This document shows positions 1 through 4,842 of a stretch of DNA of 5,813 nucleotides, piece by piece. How positions within the stretch are numbered: position 1 is the first letter of the stretch; the number at the start of each line of letters is the position of its first letter. This stretch comes from Clostridiales bacterium (GTDB lineage: Bacteria; Bacillota; Clostridia; TANB77; CAG-508). The stretch is from positions 1 to 5,813 of the forward strand of contig DPDV01000005.1 of assembly GCA_003534295.1 (NCBI GenBank). The letters run 5' to 3'. The translations under genes were made by a program, and so were the position numbers. The notes under the pieces are model-generated. The model had not been told where the DNA came from, ran no database searches, and saw only the letters and a list, made by a program, of their open reading frames with translations.

Positions 1-117
1 GATTTAAATAATTTTCTCCTTAAATAGTAACAAATAATGAAATAAACAAGGTTTTGGTTGATGAAAAATAATAATTCAAACAACACAAAAGGTATACACT
101 AAAGGGAAAATTTAAAG
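1..117. other. AT-rich stretch, no gene recognised
   Basis: I see no gene here. The only + strand frame that opens is a 13-codon ATG frame at 61-102 (low-complexity, Asn-rich) without a convincing ribosome binding site. The - strand frame over 20-250 is Phe/Leu/Tyr-rich, as expected from reading A-rich DNA backwards, and it runs across the terminator and the start of the sigma gene. The segment is probably the 3' trailer of a gene lying before the window, since a + strand terminator follows directly. Confidence 0.5.
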
Positions 118-148
118 AAATCCAGCTCGATAAGAGTTGGATTTTTTT
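118..148 (+). terminator. Intrinsic terminator of an upstream + strand transcript
   Basis: An 11-bp stem (118-128 with 134-144, one G-U pair) encloses the 5-base loop GATAA and runs into a T tract ending at 148. It would stop transcription arriving from the left of the window, so the sigma operon that follows needs its own promoter. In DNA the stem is nearly symmetric, but only the + strand has the T tract directly after it. Confidence 0.85.
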
Positions 149-155
149 ATAAAAG

Positions 156-189
156 TGTAACCTTTTTATAAAAAATGGTATTATATAAT
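156..189 (+). promoter_or_regulatory. Probable promoter of the ECF sigma operon, possibly autoregulated
   Basis: TGTAACC at 156-162 followed by a T run resembles the AACC-type -35 element used by many ECF sigma factors. About 14-16 bases further on lies GGTATTATATAAT (177-189), which holds a possible ECF -10 and also a sigma-A-like TATAAT (184-189). No TTGACA-like -35 sits at the right distance from that TATAAT, which favours recognition by the ECF factor encoded just downstream. Transcription would start near 195. Autoregulation is inferred from the motif and its position. Confidence 0.55.
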
Positions 190-213
190 AAAGATTTGTA
201 AAAAGGGGAAAAA

Positions 214-768
214 ATGGAAAAGCGAGAGGAATTAAAAAAATATATAACAAATGGAAAATTAGATATGAATAGGCTTATAGCTCAATATTTTAGCTATGTA
301 TATACTGTTGTAAGGAATTACAAGAACTCAAATATGTCAGAAGAAGATGTGGAAGAAATAATTTTAGATGTTTTTATAGCTATATGGAATAATAGAAACC
401 AAATAAAAGATAATATAGCAATTACTTCTTACCTTGCTGGAATTGCTAGGAACATTATATACAAAAGGTATAGAGACAATAAACCTACATATTCACTAAA
501 TGAGTATGAAAGCGTTCTTTTTGATACTATAGATATGGATAAAATTGTAATATTAAAGGAGCAAAATAACTTTATTCAAGATACACTAAAAAAGATGAAA
601 GAAGAAGATTATAATATTTTTATAATGTTTTATTATGAGGGAAAGAAAATTGATGAAATTGCAAAAAAACTCGATGTTTCAAATAGTAAAATAAAAGTGT
701 CTTTACATAGGATACGAAAAAAAATAAAAATAAGTCTAAATAAAGGAGGATATAATTATGGAGAGTAG
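214..768 (+). CDS. ECF-type RNA polymerase sigma factor
   Basis: This 184-residue protein has the size and two-domain layout of an extracytoplasmic-function (group IV) sigma-70 factor, which directs RNA polymerase to a small stress or signal regulon. Residues about 19-88 form region 2 (core binding and -10 recognition), with the typical acidic SEEDVEEIILDVFIAIW helix and the SYLAGIARNIIYKRYRD end. A variable linker follows. Residues about 119-173 form region 4, with a helix-turn-helix (KIDEIAKKLDVSNSKIKVSLHRIRKKIK, positions 145-172) for the -35 element. There is no region 3 and no C-terminal extension. The ATG is supported by AAGGGG at 203-208, five bases upstream. The last 11 bases overlap the next gene, a membrane protein in the anti-sigma position. 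The regulon cannot be deduced; a metabolic or bacteriocin-type subgroup cannot be excluded. Confidence 0.9.
   Translation: MEKREELKKYITNGKLDMNRLIAQYFSYVYTVVRNYKNSNMSEEDVEEIILDVFIAIWNNRNQIKDNIAITSYLAGIARNIIYKRYRDNKPTYSLNEYESVLFDTIDMDKIVILKEQNNFIQDTLKKMKEEDYNIFIMFYYEGKKIDEIAKKLDVSNSKIKVSLHRIRKKIKISLNKGGYNYGE
742..749 (+). promoter_or_regulatory. Strong ribosome binding site of the membrane protein gene
   Basis: AAAGGAGG lies inside the end of the sigma gene, eight bases before the ATG at 758. This near-perfect Shine-Dalgarno sequence fixes the start of the overlapping gene and indicates that the two proteins are made from one message. Confidence 0.85.
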
Positions 769-1630
769 AAAAATAAAAAATAAAATAAAATGTAGCATGC
801 AGGAGATAATAGCGCTATCAAATTTTAAAGAAGAAATAGCTACACAAGCTCTAAAAAGAAAAATAATATGTCAGGTAGCATTACCTATATGTGCTATATT
901 TATATTAGGTGGCTTTATAATAGTGAACAACAACTACAATTCATTGAAAGTAAAAGAGGCCGAAGGGGGTAAAATAGGAGATTATACAGCGGAAAACTTT
1001 TTATCTAATAACAAAATAGATAGTGAGCGTATATGTATAGCAAAGATTATAGAAGAAACTAGCCAAGAAAAAATTTTTTATGAAAATGCGCCAACATCAG
1101 AAGAATTATCATTTGAATATGCACCAACAATAGAAAATCTCTACGAATATGCTGATATAGTATTGATAGGAAAATATAATTCATATGAAAAAATTTATAC
1201 AGATGATATAAATATATATACCACAACAAAGTTTGATGTTATAAAAACAATAAAAAATACAACCGAATTTGATATTAGCAAAGAGGTAGTATTTGAAAGA
1301 AATGGAGGAGCATTAACATTAGATAGGTTTACGAAGAGTAGTCAAGCAATAAGAACAGGAAAATCTAAAGATATTGAAGAAGATATAAAAGATTATTATG
1401 TTATACAAGAATATGACCCAGAAAACATGTTAGATTTTGAAAGTAAAAAAAATAGCGGTGATATATATATCATATTTTTGAATTATGCAAAAGAAGATAA
1501 ATTAATGCCAAACTCATTATATTATGGTATAAGAAAAATTAAAGATAATAAAGTATATAATTATGACACTAAAAATTATGAAAAAATAAACCATGAAAAA
1601 ATTAAACAAGCCTTAAATGAGATAAATTAG
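758..1630 (+). CDS. Single-pass membrane protein, putative anti-sigma or sensor partner of the ECF factor
   Basis: I do not recognise a named family. The 290-residue protein has a basic cytoplasmic N-terminus (about 1-35, predicted helical), one membrane segment at about 36-56 (IICQVALPICAIFILGGFII), and about 230 residues that should lie outside the cell (N-in, C-out). That topology, and the 11-base overlap with the sigma gene, fit an anti-sigma factor or signal sensor that holds the sigma factor through its short cytoplasmic part; this is inference. No zinc-binding HxxxCxxC anti-sigma motif is present. The outer part has a doubled APT(S/I)E-type unit at 111-132. A following stretch (ADIVLIGKYNSYEK, then TTTKFDVIKTIKN, ending ERNGGA near 180-185) looks like a beta-rich secreted domain of the kind seen in other Firmicute surface proteins. 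There is no peptidase, sugar-binding or sortase motif that I can see. Confidence 0.75.
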   Translation: MESRKIKNKIKCSMQEIIALSNFKEEIATQALKRKIICQVALPICAIFILGGFIIVNNNYNSLKVKEAEGGKIGDYTAENFLSNNKIDSERICIAKIIEETSQEKIFYENAPTSEELSFEYAPTIENLYEYADIVLIGKYNSYEKIYTDDINIYTTTKFDVIKTIKNTTEFDISKEVVFERNGGALTLDRFTKSSQAIRTGKSKDIEEDIKDYYVIQEYDPENMLDFESKKNSGDIYIIFLNYAKEDKLMPNSLYYGIRKIKDNKVYNYDTKNYEKINHEKIKQALNEIN

Positions 1631-1677
1631 TTATTAATAAGTATTAACTTGATTTATATAAATAAAGGAGCTAATAT

Positions 1678-1812
1678 ATGAAATCAAATTTAATAATAGC
1701 AGGAGATGACTTAAATTGTAGTAAAAAAATATATAATACAATAAAAATGAAAAATTTAGATGTTGAAGTTATTTGAATAACTACAGATGGAGAAGAAACA
1801 CTTTTAATATAC
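1678..1812 (+). pseudogene. Remnant of a response-regulator-like gene with in-frame stop
   Basis: A well-placed AAAGGAG (1664-1670) and an ATG at 1678 open a frame reading MKSNLIIAGDDLNCSKKIYN and on to VEVI, then TGA at 1774-1776. The same frame continues with ITTDGEETLL before similarity fades. This resembles the first 40-45 residues of a CheY-type receiver domain: first beta strand, paired acidic residues GDD where DDD is usual, first helix, then the second strand and a DGEEAL-type stretch. A GGA glycine codon mutated to TGA would explain the stop. The phospho-acceptor aspartate, the rest of the receiver and any output domain are absent. It starts 47 bases after the membrane protein gene with no terminator between, so it was probably the third gene of that operon. 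The family call rests on a short stretch. Confidence 0.5.
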
Positions 1813-1846
1813 ATAAACTGTAACGTGCTTAAAGTGGCTTGTTATG

Positions 1847-1863
1847 ACACTTAAATTAAGTGT
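1847..1863. repeat. Perfect palindrome around a single centre base
   Basis: ACACTTAA and TTAAGTGT flank a central A. Arms of eight bases with a one-base centre suit a dimeric DNA-binding protein better than an RNA hairpin. It lies downstream of the response regulator remnant, with no gene start beside it, so no role can be assigned. Confidence 0.5.
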
Positions 1864-1903
1864 ATTTGTCAATGTGCAATTTGATTACCTATACACATAG
1901 GCG

Positions 1904-1941
1904 AAAAATTATAAAATTACTCCGATATTTTTATAATTTTT
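1904..1941. terminator. AT-only long hairpin, possible bidirectional terminator
   Basis: A perfect 13-bp stem (1904-1916 with 1929-1941) surrounds a 12-base loop that contains CTCCG. The arms are made only of A and T, so T runs end the stem on both strands and it could stop transcription from either side, though weakly without G-C pairs. It lies after the sigma operon on + and at the 3' end of the small - strand frame, where two converging transcripts would need an end. Confidence 0.5.
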
Positions 1942-2064
1942 TATCTTCCTAACATAAACAACGATTAAACCTAAAAAAGTTATAGACAAAATAATAAAAG
2001 AAGCAAGAATTTTTAGTATTACTACTAATTTTCTCACTTCTTCTCTTAATAAGATTGTTAACAA
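1909..2064 (-). CDS. Possible small membrane peptide or 3' fragment of a lost gene
   Basis: If read from TTG at 2064, this frame gives 51 residues. A basic/acidic N-terminal stretch (LLREEVRKL) is followed by one clear hydrophobic segment (VVILKILASFIILSITFLGLIVV, about residues 14-36) and a basic tail (RKIKNYKN). The frame opens only just after a stop at 2074, and no ribosome binding site precedes the TTG or the internal GTG (2037). Its last codons lie inside the long hairpin at 1904-1941. The coding-like composition and clean membrane segment argue that it is or was protein; the poor start suggests a 3' remnant of a longer gene. Function unknown. Confidence 0.3.
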   Translation of the reverse strand: MLTILLREEVRKLVVILKILASFIILSITFLGLIVVYVRKIKNYKNIGVIL

Positions 2065-2073
2065 ATTATTTTA

Positions 2074-2301
2074 TTATTTATGATACTCTGCATAAATTTT
2101 TTCTAATATCAAAAAATCTTCATCTGGTGTTTTTGAAAAAAAACATTGTTCCTCTAACATCTTCTAAATCCAATCTTTTCCAGCATAACTAAATGAATGA
2201 CAAGGATATACTCCAGATAATAAATCTAATTCTCCTTTTTTCAGGTTGAATTCCTTTAATAAATCTTTTTGGGAAAACCTCACAATATCCTCTTCAATTC
2301 T
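2074..2301 (-). pseudogene. Remnant of a DNA (cytosine-5) methyltransferase
   Basis: Read from 2301 downward the frame gives RIEEDIVRFSQKDLL, then ELDLLSGVYPCHSFSYAGK, then a stop. This is motif IV of C5-methyltransferases (canonical SGGxPCQxFSxAGK), including the catalytic Pro-Cys that attacks cytosine. Adding one A to the A run at 2176-2179 restores the frame and yields KRLDLEDVRGTMFF, the arginine-glycine-threonine block that normally follows motif IV. Recognisable homology stops at about 2135. The SAM-binding N-terminus, the target recognition domain and the C-terminal motifs are missing. The last 60 bases (2134-2074) encode TPDEDFLILEKIYAEYHK and a stop in another frame; I do not recognise that piece, and it may come from a different gene joined by a deletion. 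Two canonical motif IV residues are also changed (Gly to Val, Gln to His). No partner restriction gene remains. It cannot be active. Confidence 0.8.
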
Positions 2302-2315
2302 TTTTTATATTTTTT

Positions 2316-2355
2316 AAACAAAAAAGAAATTAGAAAATTTTTTCTCTAATTTCTT
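2316..2355 (-). terminator. Intrinsic terminator of the acetyltransferase operon
   Basis: A perfect 11-bp stem (2324-2334 with 2345-2355, AAGAAATTAGA on each arm) is followed on the - strand by TTTTTTGTTT, the last four bases of the stem arm plus the T tract beyond. It lies 12 bases after the last acetyltransferase stop codon, so it ends that operon and shields the methyltransferase remnant downstream. Confidence 0.85.
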
Positions 2356-2366
2356 AACATTTAATA

Positions 2367-2942
2367 TTATTTTACATTTTTATTTCTAATATAATCACCT
2401 TCAAACTCATATTCAAGTATGTCCATATGTAACTTATCATAATATTTTCCGTTTAAAAAAATTTCTTCTCTACTTTTTCCAGTATCCTTAAATCCACATT
2501 TTAAATAACACTTATGTGCTCTTTCATTTACAGCAAGAAGATCTAATCTTATGCTATGTAAGTTTAAATATTTAAATCCATATTCTAGCAAAAGTTTTAT
2601 CGATTCTGTTCCATATCCATTACTTCTATAGTCTTCATCACCTATAAATATTCCAAGTACAGCACTTCTTTCAATCCAATTAAAGTGTTCCAATCCAATT
2701 GTTCCAACTAATTTATCATTATTCAAATCAATAATATCAAAGTTTCTATTTTCATTATTCTTTGCTGAATTCTCAAGCCAATCTTTTTCTCCAATTAATG
2801 TTGTAATTTGTCCACTTTTCCCTGCATAATCTGTTACCTGAAAATCATTCATCCATTCTGTAAATTTTTCAATTTCTTCATTTGATACTCCTTTGGGAGA
2901 TAAATATATTCTGTCTCCCACTAATTTTTTAAAATAATTCAT
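2367..2942 (-). CDS. GNAT-family N-acetyltransferase, RimJ/RimL-like
   Basis: This 191-residue protein is a complete Gcn5-related N-acetyltransferase, which moves an acetyl group from acetyl-CoA to an amine on a protein N-terminus, small molecule or antibiotic. The N-terminus (GDRIYLSPKG, about 9-18) is the usual RimJ/RimL beta strand opening. LVGTIGLEHFNWIERSAVLGIFIGDEDYRSNGYGTE (79-113) covers the central strands and motif A, whose RSNGYG loop (106-111) fits the R/Q-x-x-G-x-G/A acetyl-CoA pyrophosphate loop. NERAHKCYLKCGF (139-151) is motif B with the usual Asn and Tyr. A GTG frame extends upstream to 2951, but AAGGGAG (2954-2960) is too close to it; ATG at 2942 is 11 bases away and is the better start. 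It lies directly after the GNAT-DUF402 stop. The substrate is unknown. Confidence 0.85.
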   Translation of the reverse strand: MNYFKKLVGDRIYLSPKGVSNEEIEKFTEWMNDFQVTDYAGKSGQITTLIGEKDWLENSAKNNENRNFDIIDLNNDKLVGTIGLEHFNWIERSAVLGIFIGDEDYRSNGYGTESIKLLLEYGFKYLNLHSIRLDLLAVNERAHKCYLKCGFKDTGKSREEIFLNGKYYDKLHMDILEYEFEGDYIRNKNVK

Positions 2943-2950
2943 ATATATCA

Positions 2951-4006
2951 CTACTCCCTTAACATTTTATTAAAATATTTATCAGTAAATTCTTTTAATT
3001 TATCTTTATTTTCTTCTAACAATTCAATTAGTTTTTTTGCTTCATTATATGCCATATCATAATCTGATTTATTTACTTCAAATCTATCAAGTGCTTTTTT
3101 TAATTCATCTTCACCAAGTAATATTATATCTCCTGTTGGTGTTACAACAACATCCAAGTATAAATCATCTTCATAAGGCATTCCATTGTCTTTTTCTATT
3201 TTTCTAGCTATATCAAAATACCATTCTATAATTTCGTTATTTTCATTGTACATAGCAGTTAATCTGTGTTTTTTACTATAATCATAAAACTCTAACCATT
3301 TATAGTTATTATTTGCCATACATAAGTTAATGTTTTCTACCATATATGGCTTATTCATTTTATTAAATTTAATTAATGCAATATCTCCAACAAAATCTGC
3401 ATTATTAAAGCTTTTTATTTTAAAATTTCCATCCTTAACAATTTCCATATTTTTAGGATTAGTAACAAATCTTTTCTTTAAACTAATCCAATATCTTTGC
3501 ACTAGCTCATTTCCAAAATATATTTCATTTTCAAGTATTCCTCCATTTTTTTGAATTGACTTAGCAGATCCAATATTAGCTTTATCACAAACCATTAATA
3601 CATTATCTATTCCTAACTCTTTACACTTTTCTAATGCCAGTCTAATTTGTTCTGTTGCATAACCTTTTCTTCTTTCAGATGGTCTTACACTATCTCCGAT
3701 ATGTCCTCCATCATTTAGTAGTTTTTCATTTAAAAAATGTCGTATTTGTAAATTCCCAACTATTTTTCTATCTGATTTCCTTATGGTTAAATATAATGTT
3801 GCAGGAATTCTATCTTTGTCTATTGTATCAACAGATAAATCATTTTGAATTTTTTCTAACCACCTGTCAAAATCTCTAATTCTGTCAAGTCCTCCATCTC
3901 CAGCAATCTCATTTTCTCCATTATCTAAAAATTCTTGTAAATATTCCTCAACTTCTTTTTTATATTCTTTCGTTGGAAATATTAATTCCAATTCATATTT
4001 ATTCAA
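2951..4006 (-). CDS. GNAT acetyltransferase fused to a DUF402 domain
   Basis: This is a two-domain protein of 351 residues. Residues about 1-177 form a GNAT acetyltransferase: strand YLTIRKSDRKIVGNLQIRH (72-90), then GDSVRPSERRKGYATEQI (104-121), whose RRKGYA is the acetyl-CoA loop, then KANIGSAKSIQKNGG (142-156). Residues about 180-351 match DUF402, the fold of the nucleoside di/triphosphatase NtdP and of FomD, metal-dependent phosphohydrolases. YKWLEFYDYSKKHRLTAMY (235-253), EIIEWYFDIA (258-267) and EDDLYLDVVVTPTGDIILLGED (279-300) are the family strands and acidic cluster. Where family members usually read LLDEDEL, this one has LLGEDEL, so one acidic residue (position 298) is lost and hydrolase activity is uncertain. 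GGAG abuts the GTG at 4015 but lies 8 bases before TTG at 4006, so TTG is preferred. That start overlaps the preceding gene by 8 bases, implying coupled translation. The joint substrate is unknown. Confidence 0.8.
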   Translation of the reverse strand: MNKYELELIFPTKEYKKEVEEYLQEFLDNGENEIAGDGGLDRIRDFDRWLEKIQNDLSVDTIDKDRIPATLYLTIRKSDRKIVGNLQIRHFLNEKLLNDGGHIGDSVRPSERRKGYATEQIRLALEKCKELGIDNVLMVCDKANIGSAKSIQKNGGILENEIYFGNELVQRYWISLKKRFVTNPKNMEIVKDGNFKIKSFNNADFVGDIALIKFNKMNKPYMVENINLCMANNNYKWLEFYDYSKKHRLTAMYNENNEIIEWYFDIARKIEKDNGMPYEDDLYLDVVVTPTGDIILLGEDELKKALDRFEVNKSDYDMAYNEAKKLIELLEENKDKLKEFTDKYFNKMLRE

Positions 4007-4557
4007 TTTTATCACTCCATTCTATAAATTCTTCTTTTAATAACCCTGTAATACATTCATCAACATATTTATTTGTTGCTAAACATAGAAATTTCTTTCT
4101 TCTTATTCCTTCATCCTTATATCCTAATTTCAGTTGCATTCTTCTTGACTTTTCATTTCCACGAAAATATCCGTTCTCAATTCTTCTTAATTTCAAAACA
4201 TCAAAACAATACTTGTTTCTTGTGCTAAATGCCTCTGTTCCATATCCATTTTTTTGATATTTTTCATTAAGCCATATTCCACCACCGGCAAGTGCCCTCT
4301 TTTTTATTAATATTTCTAATCTCTGTACCACCAATAACTTTATTACTAGCTTTTAATACTATTGCTAATGAAATTTTAACATTTTCATCTTGACCTTTCG
4401 TATGTTCTATAAATTGTTTAGCATCATTTTCTGTATATGGATATGGAATTGCAGCCATCCATTTTGCAACTTCTATATTATTTAATCCATCTACTATATC
4501 TTCTACATCTCCATCTTCCCAGTTTCTTAAAATAAGTCTTTTACTTTCAATTTTCAT
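3999..4557 (-). pseudogene. GNAT-family N-acetyltransferase gene broken by a frameshift
   Basis: Two frames make one RimJ/RimL-type acetyltransferase of about 185 residues. The first (from ATG 4557) carries MKIESKRLILRNWEDGDVED, then VIGGTEIRNINKKEGT, and hits a stop at 4267-4269. The second supplies AGGGIWLNEKYQKNGYGTEA (motif A, with the acetyl-CoA loop QKNGYG) and GNEKSRRMQLKLGYKDEG (motif B), ending at 3999. Removing one base at about 4290-4291 gives KKEGTAGGGIWLNEKY, a seamless GNAT motif, so one base was inserted, or a sequencing error made it appear so. Both halves are otherwise well preserved, so the damage is recent. The start is ATG 4557 with AGGAGA at 4568-4573; the in-frame GTG at 4566 is too close to that site. 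It is first in a three-gene operon, behind the leader attenuator. The substrate is unknown. Confidence 0.85.
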
Positions 4558-4719
4558 AACTATCACATCTCCTATAAAAAATAAGCCTCACAAAAGAATC
4601 TACTTTAAGACTCCTTTGTAAGACTTCTATATAATCCCACTTACGTGTAAACAATCAAACTATTTTAATTGTCCTTTATCGCTCAGATTTGGTAATCTTA
4701 GATAAACTCTTAAATTATG
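4558..4719 (-). promoter_or_regulatory. Structured 5' leader RNA of the acetyltransferase operon
   Basis: The leader of about 160 nt begins with a two-part hairpin: outer stem TTTATC/GATAAA (4701-4706 with 4675-4680), an internal loop, and inner stem AGATT/AATCT (4694-4698 with 4685-4689) closed by ACCA. It ends with the terminator at 4574-4626. Between them are AAAGGA (4672-4677) and a very short TTG frame (4658-4641, MIVYT), a weak leader-peptide candidate because the spacing of 13 bases is long. GTAAG (4644-4640) could pair with CTTAC (4622-4618) in the terminator's 5' arm, but over only five bases. I do not recognise T-box, SAM or other known riboswitch signatures. Confidence 0.6.
4574..4626 (-). 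terminator. Leader terminator (attenuator) before the acetyltransferase operon
   Basis: On the - strand AAGTCTTACAAAGGA (4626-4612) pairs over 15 bp, with three G-U pairs, with TCTTTTGTGAGGCTT (4597-4583) across a 14-base loop. ATTTTTTAT follows (4582-4574). The hairpin ends immediately before the ribosome binding site AGGAGA (4568-4573) of the first acetyltransferase gene and well after its promoter. It can only be a premature stop for the operon's own transcript, which would need antitermination for expression. Confidence 0.8.
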
Positions 4720-4725
4720 TTTTTT

Positions 4726-4754
4726 ATTGTAACATATCATTCTATTTTTGTCAA
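4726..4754 (-). promoter_or_regulatory. Consensus sigma-A promoter of the acetyltransferase operon
   Basis: On the - strand TTGACA (4754-4749) is separated by exactly 17 bases from TACAAT (4731-4726), a near-perfect housekeeping promoter; transcription should start near 4719. Such a strong promoter in front of a terminator fits control by attenuation rather than by initiation. The nearby IS end lies 17 bases upstream of the -35, so the promoter belongs to the operon and not to the IS. Confidence 0.9.
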
Positions 4755-4771
4755 ATTTTTAAAACCTTACG

Positions 4772-4800
4772 ATAGTGTCAATTTTTTTCGGGGAAATTTT
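4772..4800 (+). repeat. Left inverted repeat of the ISLre2 element
   Basis: ATAGTGT at 4772-4778 and CGGGGAAATTTT at 4789-4800 match the right end at identical spacing, with differences confined to the ten bases between. It is the end nearest the transposase stop. Read outward it contains TTGACA (4781-4776), a -35-like hexamer often found in IS ends, but no good -10 follows at 16-18 bases. Confidence 0.8.
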
Positions 4801-4842
4801 TAAAAAATATTTCACCCCTCAAAATTGTTGCTATTTAGGTTA

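Larger units (their letters stand above)
1777..2073. other. Intergenic decay zone with palindromes and one doubtful small frame
   Basis: Between the response regulator remnant and the methyltransferase remnant no intact recognisable gene exists. The stretch holds the fading end of the response regulator frame, a 17-base palindrome (1847-1863), a long AT hairpin (1904-1941) and a doubtful 51-codon membrane frame on the - strand (1909-2064), each listed separately. Confidence 0.6.

Noticed and set aside
20..250. Open frame on the - strand, 76 codons, hydrophobic
   Set aside because: It crosses the + strand terminator, promoter and start of the sigma gene, has no family features, and its Phe/Leu/Ile richness is what A-rich DNA gives when read backwards.
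1774..1776. TGA read as an amino acid (recoding) in the response regulator frame
   Set aside because: TGG is used for tryptophan elsewhere in the window, no other in-frame TGA is needed in intact genes, and the frame loses homology soon afterwards.
3330..4257. Three + strand open frames (3330-3554, 3655-3879, 3973-4257)
   Set aside because: They are antisense shadows of the acetyltransferase genes, which have clear GNAT and DUF402 motifs on the other strand.
4267..4334. Programmed frameshift joining the two parts of the first acetyltransferase
   Set aside because: The A6 run nearby could be slippery, but the family motif is restored exactly only by removing one base around 4290, beyond the run, and GNAT proteins are not known to use programmed frameshifting. 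A mutation or read error is simpler.
4558..4719. T-box or other known riboswitch in the acetyltransferase leader
   Set aside because: The conserved T-box AGGGUGGNACCGCG element is absent, and no SAM, preQ1, guanidine or fluoride core motif could be recognised.
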